Assembly (NCBI GenBank): GCA_019119775.1 | Contig: DWWL01000027.1 | Location: forward strand, 21,846-85,845 | Reading direction: 5' to 3' | DNA length: 64,000 bases | Origin: Candidatus Lachnoclostridium pullistercoris | GTDB lineage: Bacteria > Bacillota > Clostridia > Lachnospirales > Lachnospiraceae | Shown: positions 18,003-29,900 of the stretch, piece after piece | How the letters are laid out: every line of letters begins with the position of its first letter | How positions within the stretch are numbered: the stretch's first letter is position 1 | Made by a program: the position numbers and the translations under genes | Notes under the pieces: generated by a model | The model's database searches: none | What the model was told of the DNA's origin: nothing | Seen by the model: only the letters and a program-made list of their open reading frames with translations

Positions 18003-18704
18003 TTATCTGCTCTCCTCTCTCTTCTTTTTAAACTGCCAGGCGATAAACAAAACGGCAAGGATCACCGCCATGGCCGGAATGATAAACTGGTCAGCCCCGA
18101 AAATCAGCAGACAGACCAGAGTCGCCCCCACCCCCAGCAGGGCCGACGGCCGGCCGGATTTCTCCTCCCACTGTCCGGCAAAAATCACCACAAACAGAGC
18201 CGTCAGGGCAAAATCCATTCCCGTCGTGTCAAACGTGAGAAGGCTCCCAAGCAGAGCGCCGAGAAGCGTGCCTCCCACCCAGTAGCAGTGGTCCAGAAAG
18301 GCGATCCAGAAAAATACTTTGTCCCGGTCCAGTTCCCGGGGCGGGTTTTCCGCACAGAGCACCGAAAACGTTTCGTCGGTCAGGGCAAAGATCAGATAGG
18401 GCCGGAACCGTTTCACCGTCCGGAACTTGTCCAGCATGGATATGCCGTAAAACAGATGTCTGGCGTTCAGCATCAGGGACATGAGAAAACCGTAGAGCGG
18501 GCTCACCCCCGCCGCCAGCAGGGAAACTCCCAGATACTGAAGGCTTCCCGCATATACCACAATGCTGATCACCACGGACCAGACCGGGCCGAAGCCGCTG
18601 TCCGCCATAAGAATTCCGTAAGCCGCTCCCAGCACCAGATATCCGGCCATCACCGGCACGGTCCTGGGAAAGGCATATTCCAGTTCTGTCTTTTGTCTGT
18701 TCAT
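18003..18704 (-). CDS. azlC: AzlC-like branched-chain amino acid exporter
   Basis: A 233-residue membrane protein. AFPRTVPVMAGYLVLGAAYG and MLNARHLFYGISMLDKF are signature segments of AzlC, and ALTDETFSVL follows. It forms the main channel of the AzlCD exporter in the cytoplasmic membrane. ATG at 18704 (MNRQKTELEYAFP) has GGGAG six bases upstream; the longer frame to 18806 runs into the divergent radical SAM gene and lacks homology. azlD follows with one base between. Confidence 0.9.
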   Translation of the reverse strand: MNRQKTELEYAFPRTVPVMAGYLVLGAAYGILMADSGFGPVWSVVISIVVYAGSLQYLGVSLLAAGVSPLYGFLMSLMLNARHLFYGISMLDKFRTVKRFRPYLIFALTDETFSVLCAENPPRELDRDKVFFWIAFLDHCYWVGGTLLGALLGSLLTFDTTGMDFALTALFVVIFAGQWEEKSGRPSALLGVGATLVCLLIFGADQFIIPAMAVILAVLFIAWQFKKKREESR

Positions 18705-18823
18705 ACTCGCTCCCGTCTCTTTCCGGCATTTGCTTCTGCTTGACAAACACCTGATTCTTTCCGTAAAATTGTATTTTATTGTAGCGAGTATGGAAAAATT
18801 TGTCAATGAACGAGGTGTTGGAT

Positions 18824-19735
18824 ATGGATTATCTTTCCTGTGAGCTCTGTCCCCGCCGCTGTATGGTCAACCGGGAGGAAGCGGCCGGTTTCTGCCGCTG
18901 CGGCACGGCTCCCCGGATCGCCCGGGCGGCCCTGCATCTGTGGGAAGAGCCCTGCATCAGCGGAACCCGGGGCAGCGGCACTGTATTTTTCAGCGGCTGT
19001 ACACTGAAATGCTGCTTCTGCCAGAATTACTCCATCAGCAGCGAGGGATTCGGAAAGGACATTACGGTCCGCCGTCTGGCAGATATTTTTCTGGAACTGG
19101 AAGAGAAGGGAGCCCACAACATCAACCTGGTGACCCCCACCCAGTACGTGCCGTCCATCCTGTCCGCCCTGGACCTGGTCCGCCACCGTCTGTCCGTCCC
19201 CATCGTCTGGAACAGCGGCGGCTATGAACGGCTGGAAACCCTGAAGCTGCTGGAAGGCTATGTGGACATTTATCTTCCGGACCTGAAATATAAAAGCAGC
19301 GCCCTTTCCAGGCGCTACTCCGGCGCGGCGGATTATTTTGACGTCGCATCAGAGGCGGTTTCCGCCATGATCCGGCAGACGGGAGCTCCTGTTCTGAAGG
19401 AGGAAGACGGCTGTACTCTGATGAAACGGGGCGTCATCATCCGCCACATGGTTCTTCCCGGTCAGAAAGAAGATTCCAAGCAGCTTTTATTCTGGATCCG
19501 GGACCACCTTCCCCAGGACCATTTTTTCCTCAGCCTGCTCAGCCAGTACACTCCATTTTACCGCAGCCGGGAATTTCCGGAAATCAACCGGCGGATCACC
19601 TCCTACGAATATAACCAGGTACTGGACTGCGCGATCCGCCTGGGGCTGACCAAAGGCTTTATGCAGGAGAAAAGCAGCGCCAAAGAAGAATATACTCCTC
19701 CTTTTGATCTGGAAGGTGTCGATCCTCAGCCCTAG
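18824..19735 (+). CDS. Radical SAM protein, pyruvate formate-lyase activase-like
   Basis: A 303-residue protein starting MDYLSCELCPRRCMVNREEA. It has an N-terminal Cys cluster (C-x2-C-x3-C, then CRCG) and the SAM-binding [4Fe-4S] motif GCTLKCCFCQNY (C-x3-C-x2-C with aromatic residue). NLVTPTQYVP and WNSGGYERLETL are typical of the COG1313 group of uncharacterised PFL-activase-like proteins. A glycyl-radical partner is not nearby, so its target is unknown. ATG at 18824 has GAGGTG six bases upstream; the longer start at 18800 does not. Confidence 0.87.
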   Translation: MDYLSCELCPRRCMVNREEAAGFCRCGTAPRIARAALHLWEEPCISGTRGSGTVFFSGCTLKCCFCQNYSISSEGFGKDITVRRLADIFLELEEKGAHNINLVTPTQYVPSILSALDLVRHRLSVPIVWNSGGYERLETLKLLEGYVDIYLPDLKYKSSALSRRYSGAADYFDVASEAVSAMIRQTGAPVLKEEDGCTLMKRGVIIRHMVLPGQKEDSKQLLFWIRDHLPQDHFFLSLLSQYTPFYRSREFPEINRRITSYEYNQVLDCAIRLGLTKGFMQEKSSAKEEYTPPFDLEGVDPQP

Positions 19736-19838
19736 CCCGGGCATTTTCCAGGAGGGTTTAGGGACGGGCAGAGAGGACTTCGGCGCTGCCGGCCGGATTT
19801 TCCGCTTCTCCGCACAGAATTTGCCGTTTTCCCGCACA

Positions 19839-20229
19839 GAAAAAGGCGGATATCGAATTTTCTTTTCTTCGACATCCGCCCTTAAACTATCTCATCCATT
19901 GGACTGATTTCCTTTCTCTATTCTGTTTTCTCACTTATTTACTTTTCTCTTCCTCCGTGCTCTTAAGTTCTCTGACATTTCTCATTCTCTTGCCTGCAGG
20001 TTCCTCCGTTTTTCATTCACCATACTTTCTCGTCATACAGTCAATGGAGAAATGCCTTCTGCTGCAGGTTCCTGTCTGTTCTGATCTTATTTGCTTTCGG
20101 ATTCCAAGTGTTCCTGCGTTTCACCTTCTCTTAAGGGAAACGAAAATTAACTCTCCGGCGGTCTCACCCTTTCCTTTTTATTTTTTGTCAATTCTTTTTC
20201 TCATCTTTTCTTCTCTCTTCTCTTTTGAT
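19839..20229 (-). ncRNA. Candidate structured non-coding RNA (~390 nt), family not recognised
   Basis: This stretch contains no plausible gene on either strand, yet it is bracketed on the minus strand by a near-consensus promoter (20236-20264) and a terminator (19840-19880). The RNA would be purine-rich. It contains a 10-bp hairpin with one bulge (20117-20142, CGUUUC/GAAACG extended by CCUU/AAGG), a 12-nt direct repeat (AGGAACCTGCAG, plus coordinates 19994-20005 and 20062-20073) and the terminator stem. It does not match the tmRNA, RNase P, 6S or SRP hallmarks I checked by eye. A leader or riboswitch is unlikely because transcription ends before any minus-strand gene. Expression is inferred only. 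Confidence 0.5.
19840..19880 (-). terminator. Rho-independent terminator of the candidate RNA
   Basis: A 13-bp stem (19845-19857 with 19868-19880; one position pairs as G-U on the minus strand) is followed on the minus strand by TTTTT. The tail orientation fits minus-strand transcription, not the convergent radical SAM gene. Confidence 0.75.
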
Positions 20230-20235
20230 GTCTTA

Positions 20236-20264
20236 AGTATAGTCTCTTCCTGCTATTTTGTCAA
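20236..20264 (-). promoter_or_regulatory. Strong sigma-A promoter for the candidate RNA
   Basis: On the minus strand a perfect TTGACA (20264-20259), a 17-base spacer and TATACT (20241-20236) lie in gene-free DNA. Transcription would start near 20229 and run toward the terminator at 19840. Confidence 0.7.
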
Positions 20265-20661
20265 TACTTTTTATGATATTTTTATATTTTATTTGTCTTT
20301 AAAGTCATAATTTCTTATATTATTAGAATTTTATGAAAATATTAGAATTTATCAGCAATTTATCCCTTCTATTGCAATACATAAATATACATTTTTAGTG
20401 AATTTTATTCAAAATTATCCCCAAGGGAAAAGGGAACTGGAAATAATTTCCAGCTCCTCTTTCTGCCATGGATCTTTTTCCTTCCTCTTTCCCCTCAGGG
20501 TCCTGCAACCCCTGATATTTACTGGCTTTTTTCTTTCTCGGGCAAAATTTTCCCGGCCTTCTGGATGGCATTTTCCACCCGATTTTATTTTCTGTTCCAG
20601 TTTTGGATAATGTACATATACGGTGAATAACGGTTTAATAGAACCAAAAGGAGTGATGCAG
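20265..20661. other. AT-rich gene-free DNA upstream of the XRE gene
   Basis: No ORF with a ribosome binding site was found here on either strand. The stretch 20270-20400 is very AT-rich, which may support the strong minus-strand promoter. The plus-strand promoter of the XRE gene must lie in its right part; TAATGTACATATA near 20606 is a possible region, but no confident -35/-10 pair was found. Confidence 0.4.
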
Positions 20662-20886
20662 ATGGTCAGTTATGACAGGCTGTGGGAAACGATGAAACGG
20701 TCTAATATCAGCCAATACCGCCTGATCAAATATTACGGTGTCAGCGCAGGACAGATTGGCAGACTGAAGAAAAATATGTATGTTTCCACACATACCATTG
20801 ATATGCTTTGCAACATTCTCAGATGTAATGTAGAGGATGTCATGGAAGTAAAGCTGGATCCGGAAAATAACTATTATCACAACTGA
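20662..20886 (+). CDS. Small XRE-family (Cro/CI-type) DNA-binding protein
   Basis: A 74-residue protein, MVSYDRLWETMKRSNISQYR onward, consisting of one helix-turn-helix: ISQYRLIKYYGVSAGQIGRLKKN, then THTIDMLCNILRCNVEDVM. This matches the short Cro/CI regulators common in Clostridia. The ATG at 20662 has AAAGGAG eight bases upstream; the ATG two codons earlier is too close to that site. It is monocistronic, with a terminator right after. It lies between the candidate RNA and the giant adhesin, whose stop faces its own, so it could regulate either, but there is no direct evidence. Confidence 0.85.
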   Translation: MVSYDRLWETMKRSNISQYRLIKYYGVSAGQIGRLKKNMYVSTHTIDMLCNILRCNVEDVMEVKLDPENNYYHN

Positions 20887-20902
20887 ACTTGGGGGTTCTG
20901 AA

Positions 20903-20938
20903 GAGGTATATGAGTTTTCACTCATACACCTCTATTTT
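20903..20938 (+). terminator. Terminator of the XRE gene, touching the adhesin stop codon
   Basis: GAGGTATATGAG (20903-20914) pairs with CTCATACACCTC (20921-20932) with one mismatch, followed by TATTTTCTTTTC on the plus strand. Its right arm includes the last base of the adhesin stop codon. The T-rich tail exists only on the plus side. Confidence 0.65.
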
Positions 20939-23900
20939 CTTTTCTCCCCATAAGCGCAGAAGATCAAAAGCAGGATGCCGGCCAGCCCCGCGATGAGCGC
21001 AGCGGGAAATCCCGCCGGATCTCCCAGCCCGGGCAGCCGGCGGCGCTCACTTCTCACATCGGCCGGATAATAGGCATAGATTCTTCCGATCCGCTCTGGT
21101 GCGGACCCCGGCTCCGGAATCGGGGCCTCAGGGCCTGCCGGCGGATTCTCCGGCTCCGGCTCTTCTCCCGGCAAGCGGGGTTTTCCCCTCTCCCGGTCTT
21201 TTCCCTTTTTTCTGTTTTTTAAGATTACCAGCTTTTCCCCTTCTGATTCAGACAGGCGAAACCACACCGGCTCTGCCCGCTGATAGCCAGAAGGCGCCTG
21301 TACCTCCTCCAGCACATACCATTCTCCTGCCTTAATCTCCTGGCTGATCCGGTGGGGAGTTTCTCCCGAAACCCAGCGGTCCGCCTCCGTCCCATCCTCC
21401 CGCTTCAGCACAAGCAGTGCCCCGGAAAGCTCCCCTGTTTTATTTTCATCCTGTTTGGATATCGCCAGACTCCGTTTTCGGTTGAAAACTTCCAGCTCTG
21501 TCCATCGTCCGTCATCTCCCAGACAGACCCTTCTCTTTCCCGCAGCCTGCTCTGTCCCGTCTGAAAATACGGCGGATTCTGTCAGAGTGAACGCCCCGCT
21601 TCCCGGGCCTTCCGGTTCTTTCCCGTCCGCCAGACGTATGATTTCCCAGCCTTTGCCCGGACGCCATCGCCTGATCTCTTTATGATCCGGACCTGTAAGC
21701 ACAGCCTGCACATGCAGCAGTTTCCTGGAAAAGCAGGGCGGAAGCGGTTCTCCCCCTTTCCGATGCAGAAGCGTTTCCCGGGCGACCTGCTCCTCTCCGC
21801 CGCCGGACAGAATCTCCTTTGCCCAGATCCATCCGTCAGATACAGAAAGAGAGCTGCCGGAATCACCGGAAACAGACGGTGGCTGTTTCCCCTTTTCTTC
21901 TGCCGTTTCTGTCAAACATTCTGAGGCAGCCGGCCGAAATCCTTTTACTTTCAGGGCAGTCACCGCTGAACCGGATCTCTGAATGCCGATTCCGCCCAGG
22001 CTGTCTCCGGTCATACAGATCTCTCTTCCATCCTCTGACATGAGAAACCACATCTCTTTTGACGGGCCATATCCGTCAGGAGTCTCCGTCTCCCTCAAAA
22101 GATAAAGTCCGCCCGCCTCCAGTCTGCCCGTGATCTTATGGGGAGTCCCGTCTGATACCCAGCAGTCCAGAGCTTCTCCCTCTGCCTGCAGCTGCTCTCC
22201 TGACTGAATCTGCTCCTCTGCCCGCAGCTGTTCTTCTGCTGGAAGCTGCTCTCCTTCCCGCAGCTGCTCTCCTTCCCGGACCGCTCGGAATATCTCCAGA
22301 CGCGCCCCGGACACGGGAACGCCGCTGTCATAATCCGTTTTTAAAACCAGGATCTCAGTTTTCTTATCCTGCACCGTCCAGTCAGCCAGAAGCTCTGTCT
22401 CCTCCTGATCCTCAAAAGAGAATTCTGCCGGCTCCCAGGAAATCTGGTAAAACTGCGGAGGACGAGTCTCTTCCAGACGGTAGTGAAACGGTTCCACCCG
22501 GCCGTTTTCCGTCACCTTTCCCACGGGAAGATCAGAAACGGAGGCGATCCCGTCCTCCCCGGTCGTCATTTCCCAGCTCTGTCCCGTATCCCGGTTCGAC
22601 AAAGTAAACACTGCCCCCGAAAGGGGGATCTCTCCGCTCTCATCCGTCTTTCTCACCATCACCCGCCCTGTTTTTACGCGGTTGACACCGGATACGACTG
22701 CGGTTTCCTCCTCTTTTACAGTCAGAAGGACCGGTTCCATGGGAATATAGTAGGGCGGCGGTTCCAGCTCTGCCAGATAATAGTCTCCCGCTCCTGCCCG
22801 CCGGATCCGGTGCAGGCGCAGATCTCCCGCCTCCATTCCGCCGGGAATCATCCCCAGAGCGGCCTCCTCTTTTGTATACACACCGTCTGAGCCGGAGCGC
22901 CATGTCGTCACCAGATGAGCATCGTCCAGAACTGCTTCTCCCTGATCTCCTGCCCGGTAAAGTCCCATCAGGGCCCCTTCAACCGGGCGGCCGTCCTCGC
23001 CTTCCTTTCCTGCCAGAACTGAGCGCTCCCGGTTTTCCATGGAATAGAGCTGAAGCTCATCCGTCCGGCCAATCTCCACCAGCACCGGGTCGGCCGGGAG
23101 AAATCCTTCCGGAGTCCTAGTTTCCACCAGAACATACAGCCCTTTCCCATTTTCCCGGCCGCCGTGAAACGGCAGCCGCTCCACGTGATGGCGGCCGTCA
23201 GCCGTATTATAGCTGACCGCATTCACTCCCGGTTCCGGCGAAAATTCCCTGTAATGGAACTGATATTCAAATGTCAGAGCAGAGGAATTGCTGCTGAATG
23301 CAATGCGGATCACATCCCCATCATCAGCTCTCCAGAGCTGGATCCCGCTCTCCTTCCCTGCCGTTTCCTCAGAGGCGATCCTCACTGCCTGCCGTTCCAA
23401 AAGCCAGGAAATCTCCGTTCTGCCGTCCCCATTCTCCAGAGCCTTTCTGAAACCGGCCCGGTCCTCCTGGCTCATGGATTCCGGAAACAGAACGCTCTCC
23501 TCCCCGGCCACGATCCGGCCGCCTTCCGGCGACAGCCAGACCTGATCGGAGACGGAACTTCTCACAGCAGACCGCTCCTCCTTCCAAGATACCGTGTCAA
23601 AATCCGTCCCATACTCCTGAAACATCTTCTCATAATCCCAGGTAAATCCAGTCAGCGAGCGGTCGCTCCCCAGGCCGGTGAGTTCACCGATCCAGGAAAT
23701 AAGGCGGGAAAACACAGATTTCTTTTCATAGATCCTGGTATCCGTCACCTGCGTATACTCCAGACAGTCCTCCGTCTGCCAGACTTCCACCGGCTCCGTT
23801 TCCTTCCAGAGCGGCCGCCCCTGTCCGTCTGTGAGCGGCACACCTCTGCTGTCCGTCCTGGCGGGATAGAGGGCCAGTTCCGCCCGCATGCGGTTGGAAA

Positions 23901-26900
23901 GAGGAACTTTTCTTCCGTCTTCCAGCGTATATTTAAAGAAAGCAGCCCTGGTGTGGTCGTCGTTCAGGCTGAAATACTGAAGTTCCCCGGCGGAAGAGAT
24001 CTCGATCGGCGCCGACGCCGGCAGACAGCCGGGCGGAGCATCCCGCTCTTCCAAAAGATACGTTCCCGCCGGGATCCCCTCAAAAACAGCCGGTTCGCGA
24101 CTGCTGGTCCAGGAAAGAACGCTCCCGCCCGTCTTTTCCCACCGAAATTCTCCTGCGGCCGGATCATATACCTTTCTGGCAGGATAAAGGGCCAGCTCTG
24201 CTCCGGCGATTCCTTCATAGCGGAAAGTTCCTTTTCCCTTTAAAAATATTTCCGGCTGATCCTTCTCTCCGGAGCCGTCTGACACCTCTGTCTGCCAGAG
24301 GTCCGGCCGGTCCACCTTCTGAAACAATACCTTTGTGGGCGATTCTTCCGCGGAGATGGTCTGCTCCTTCTCCGTCTCTTTCACCGTCACTGCCGCCGGC
24401 ATCATCCTGCCCCAGCCGTCCGGAGGCGTTTTTTCTTCCAGAATGTACCATCCCGGCGCGATCCGCTCCAGCACGTCCGGCTGGCCGCCGCTCACTTCAT
24501 CGGAAAACGGGTCGTTGACTTTTTTATCCCCTGTCCGCCATGTATTTTCCATGAGATATCCTTCTCCAAGGCGCCGGTACATGGTTTCTTCCGTCTGCAG
24601 CAGCTGTTTCGGCGTCTGGATCTGATAGCTGTTTTGATTATTGCAGCCCAGAGCCCCGTCCGGCCTGAAACAGAGGGGATCTCCGTCCCGGTCCGTGAGA
24701 AGCCGTCCTTTTTCATAGCTTTCCTCTGACTTCTGACTGTAGAGCGGCAGGCCGTGAACGTCCAGCACCGGACTCACCTCCCGCAGAAAACGCTCCCTTT
24801 CCCCGTCATAGGTCCCCACTGTATAGACAGCCCCGGAATCATCCTGCACAGCGGCAGCACGGTACGTCTGGATCTTTTCCCATCCTGCAGTTTCCCCTTC
24901 TTCCGTTTTCCAGACCCGCACCGGCCAGACCATCACGCCTTTTCCCGGATTTTCCACATAAGCCATCCCTGTATAGGGATCCACCAGACAGTCCCGGACT
25001 CCGTCCTGGTCCACATGGTACATCACAGTTCCTTCCGGAACCTGGTCAAACACATGATCTGTGCGGCTGTAGTGAAGCCTCTCGTAATCCGGGCACAGGA
25101 TCTCCAGAAACGGCTGTCCGTCTTTCAGGGCAAAGGCCGGTTCCCCGTTTTTCAGGCCGATTGTCCGCCCGTTTCGGTCATATCCCAGATAGCGGCCGTC
25201 TTTTTTATAAAAAACTTCCAGATCATCCAGCCGGTAATACAAAATGTCTGTGTCCTCCCGCTGAACCCATACCGCCGTCCAGACGGCATTTTCCGAAGCT
25301 GACGGGTTGTCTGTCCCGGTCTTTTTAAGCACCAGACGCTCTCCCCCGAATCCCTTTTCCACATACATCCGGGACACGGTTCCATCCCGGCCCCGCTCCA
25401 CTTTCAGTCCTTCATATCTGAGATCCTGGGTTTCCCCGCTCTCATTCAGGGCGATCCCTTCCCAAAGCGTCATTTCCGCTCCGGAGACAAACCTTTCATC
25501 CTCCGAAACCTCCTCTAAAGCCGCTGTCAGTTTTACCCGACCGGAAAATACTCCTTTTTCATAGAGAAGTTCTGCCTCCGTTCCCGAATCCTTCAGGCTC
25601 TCCATCTCCTCCAGAAAGCCTTTTTTCCAGCCGTATCCCAGATACCGCCCCGACGCGTTGTAAGCCAGCTCCAGATTCTCCAGACCGTATCTGCCGCCCA
25701 GCTCGGTCACGCTTCCTGTGAGCCTTCCGTCCAGGATCATCTCCGCCGTCTTCTCAGACGTCCTCCTTTTTTCTGCCGTGAGACGGATGGGAGAGTTGCG
25801 CACCTGGATCCGGACGGTGGACGGCAGCCTGCGGCTAACGTCCGAATCCTGGCCGGAGTACCGCTCTGCCCTCATCTTTTTCTCCGGATCACCGTCCAGG
25901 CAGAATGTCACCTGATCAGAGTACAGTTCCACCGCCACCGGCCTGCTCCTTACATAGCCGGCAGGCGGCCGCAGCTCCAGTATCACATAAACACCTGCCC
26001 CCAGCGGCCGCGGCAGAGTCACATATCCGGTGCTCTGGCCGCCCCAGACCAGTTCTCCTGCATCAGAGTCTGCCATTTTCTTTTCATCTGCCGTGGAAAA
26101 TGCCAGGTATTCTCCCACCTTTTTCCCCTCAGTATCTGCAAGGCAGACCTGATCGTCCTCCCGGCAGACGGGTGTTCCGGCCGGGACTGTGCCGGCAAAT
26201 CGCTCCGGCCGGCCTGAATTTCCGCCGGAAACCGGGGCAATATTCTCCGCCCCCATCGCCTCCAAAAATTCTCTGGATCCGAAAATCTCCGTATCTTCTT
26301 CATAAAAAAGCGCTTCTCCATTTCCGTCCGGATCCTCTCTCCTGGCACCGCGGAAAACGGCAAATATCGCTTCGTCGTGAAGGATCGGCTCCCCCGTCTC
26401 CCGGTCAGTCTTTTCTATGCGGAGAAATGCACGGAACAGCTGATTTTCCCAATCTTCAGAGGCATATCCTTCCAGCGGCCGGCCGGAGGGCATGCGGCCA
26501 GGATCAATGATCGTCCAGGGCACAAGAACCGGAGCATACTCCCCCTCCCAAACCGTCAGTACTCCCGTCATCCGGCGGATGCCGTCTCCCTCTTCCCCGT
26601 CTTCAGAGACAGATCCGTAGGGGAAATACTCTCCCACGGCCTGGTTGTGATAACGGCTCTCCCCGTTCTCCCGGCTGTAAATATCTTTAAACGGCCGGTA
26701 TAAAGATTGGCTGATCTCATATCCCAGGCAGCCGTCTCCCTTCAGACGGTCCGGCTCCAGACCGTATTTGTACACCTGGAAATCCCCGTCCCGGCTGTGC
26801 GCCCGGATCACAAAGCCATTCTCCGGCTGTTCTCCTTCTCCCCACTCCTCCCGAAAGCGGATGTGAAAGGCCGCCGTCTGGTCCTGCGCGGACGCCTCCG

Positions 26901-29900
26901 GGTCATAAATATAAGATCTGCTGAACGTTCCGTCCTTTTCCCGGACGGAAGGCACCAAAATCTCCCTTGGCGGCTCTGTCTCATACTGCTTCTGCTTCAT
27001 CTGCACCGGCTGCTGCTCCACTGCCACATAGATTCCATAGGGAAGATATCGGGATATTCCCACATAAGTTCCGTCTCCGTCCGGCTGACTGGCCTCCAGG
27101 GTCGTCAGATCCCCGTCCGTTCCGCCCTGGGCGCCGCTGTCCCAGGAAACAGCACAGATCTCATCCAGATCCCAGGCAAAGAATGGCTTCAGATAATTCC
27201 GCGCCTTCTTCACAGCCGCCTCGAGAGCCTGATCATGTACCTCCGTCATGGTCCCTGCCGTTCCCCCGGAAGGTTCCCGTTCGCCTCTCCCGTTATCCTG
27301 CGTCCGCTTTTTCACCTCGTCGGCCAGATACCAGTCGATGGCAAACTGCCGGACTCCATCCGACCGGCCCGGACTGCCGCCTTTTTCCTCATTCCGGTCC
27401 CACCAGTCTTCATTGGCCACTCTCACGGCGTGGAAAAATTTCTCATAATTGTAAGCCGTACCGCCATTTTCGGACTCTTTGCAGGTTTCCAGCAGATGGA
27501 CATACCCCGGTTCCGGCTCATCTGCCAGCAGTCCGTTTTCATACGAATAGAGCAGATCTTTTGCTTCCACCGCTTCCTTCCGGACATTATTGCTGACCGC
27601 GCCGGTGGTTTTGGAATCCGTCAGATGGAGAACTTTTGTGTACAGGGCAGACACGGAAGCGGATTCTTCCCAGACAAGCTCCGGCGGAGCCTCCGCCCGC
27701 GGATCGGTCTCCTTTCCGTCTCTGTCCAGCCAAACCACCGTCCCGTTTTCATCCCGGTACAGCCGCTCCAGATTGGACTTCAGATACAGCTTAAACTGAA
27801 AGCCGGGCAGAGCCGCCGGTTCCTCTGCCGGATAGGTATTGTCTTCATGGGAAACCACTGACTTTCTGATGCGGATCTTCTGCCGGATCGGACGTTCCAG
27901 CACCTGCACCGGACTCTCTCTCGTCCCTCCGTCCTCCCAGGCCGTTTCCCCGTCTTCATATTCCAGGGCTATTTTCCGGATATAGGTATTTTTCTCGTCA
28001 GCCTCCGCCCTGTCATCTCTCCTGAAAGCGGAAACTTCCGCTCCCGACATCAGCAGGAAACGGCCGTATCCCACCCGATCCTTCACTTTCCACCCCATCC
28101 AGTTCTCCGTCAGTCCGAGAATGTCCTCCTCTGTCAGCTCTTTTTCCCGCTCCGGCGTGACTGCGCGGAAATTCAGGCAGAGAGGCTCCTGATCCGACGC
28201 CGGCTGTCCGAAACTGTCTGTAAATTCTCCGGAAATCTGTATCCGGTATTCTCCCTTCTCCGGATCATAGACAGCCGGCAGGCGGACGCTTCTCGTCTCC
28301 CGGCGTTTCACCGTCTGGAGGCTTGTCACCTCCCGGTACTCCCACTCCTGCTCCGGCTGCCCGTCCGGTCCCAGAACGATCTCGCCTTGGGAGTGGTACA
28401 CCGGAAATTCCTGAAGCCACGGCACCAGATCTCCTTCATGGGAAACGGTAAAATCCGGCGTCACTTCCGCCGTTATGGCCCGGATGCCAGCTCCAGTCTC
28501 CCCGGTCTCAGTGCCGTTCTCCCACTCTGCTCTGACGATCTGTCCGAAAACACCCTCTCCGCCGGAAATTCCGTACACCGCGTACACCCATCTGGGGCAT
28601 TTTCCCGTATCTGACGGCTCCCAGCCTTTTCTCCAGTAAATCCTCTCCGCCTCAGAAAAATCTTTTCCGCTTATGAAAAACCCTTCTCCCAGCTCCGGGA
28701 CTGCCTGGTAAAGGGTACAGATCCACTGATCGCCCTCTTTTCGCAGCTCGTCCACGCCCCCGTAGCTCCACCACGGACATTCTTCATAATAAGAAAGGAG
28801 CGTGCGGATCATATCTCCCACTGTCAGATCCTCCTGCACAGAGATTTTTACCTCTGTCACCCCATTTCCATAGACGGTCCTGTCAGCCTTCTCCCCGGGA
28901 CGGCAGCCGGATATTCCATAAAGGTCTGTCTCTCCCTTCCGCACTCCCCGGTCAAATACCGGGCGTTCCTCCTGGGAATACCGCCCTTCCCCGTCCTGGG
29001 GTGTGGCGTACCCGCCGGAGCGGAGAGCCTTTTCCACCTTATACTTTATATAGTAATCCTGCGCCTTGCTTCCTCGGTAGAGAGCGGAATTCTTCCCATC
29101 ATCCCGGCAGGCTCCCGTTCCATCCCCTAAGGATTCTCCCCGGACCGCCTTTAAAATCGCGTCTTCATCCAGCTGCTGAAGCTCTGCCTCCATCAGGTAC
29201 AGCCCGCTTCTGCCCATCTGCCGGACTTCCGTCACAGGAACTCCGTCCCTGTAAACGGGATCGCTCTGATCAGAGACGGCTCTTCTATATCTGGGGACTG
29301 TGCCGGCCTCATCTTCCCACAAGAGAACTTTCTCATAAATTCCTGTGCCCACTTCCACAGAAACCTCCGCCGTGCCTTCGTCTTCCCGGAAAAATTCCGT
29401 TCCCTCCGGATAGCCGGATATCCGCAGCTCATAGCCTTCTCTCCCCGTACCCTGAGAACAGACCGAAAACTCCAGCTCTCCGTATCCGCTCTCATCCGTC
29501 TGGACATCTTCTTCCAGCGGCCGCATCACAGTGACCGTTCCTTTTTCCGCCTCTTCCTTCTCCTCCAAAGATGCCCCGAAATTTGTGACTGCCCCGGATC
29601 TTCCGTTGACAGACAGCTCATATCCTTCTGAACGGGACAGCTCTTTTATCTTGTATTTTCCCAGGATCAGCGGCCGGCCAATCCACACATTTCCGTTGTC
29701 TTTTTGATTATCTCCGTAGACCCGCCGCCTGTTTTCCCCGTCCTCTCCCGGAAAATCTTCAAACACGCCGCCGTGGTACAGATTATCCGGGCCGGAAAAA
29801 CCGGTCTTTTCTATCGTCCCTATCTCATAAGAAAATTTCGTTCCGGGAGCTTCTGTGTACACCAGAAAGGCCCCGTCCCCGTTTTTGTCCGTGGCTGCCA

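Noticed and set aside
19839..20229. tmRNA, RNase P, 6S or SRP RNA
   Set aside because: The length fits tmRNA or RNase P, but the acceptor-like end, tag frame and conserved core motifs are not present.
20903..20932. Terminator of the giant adhesin
   Set aside because: The T-rich tail exists only on the plus side, so it serves the XRE gene; no clear minus-strand terminator was found.
23164..27861. Long plus-strand ORFs opposite the giant adhesin (for example 23164-24243 and 26707-27861)
   Set aside because: They are explained by the GC-rich codon bias of the minus-strand gene; none shows a recognisable domain or start site.
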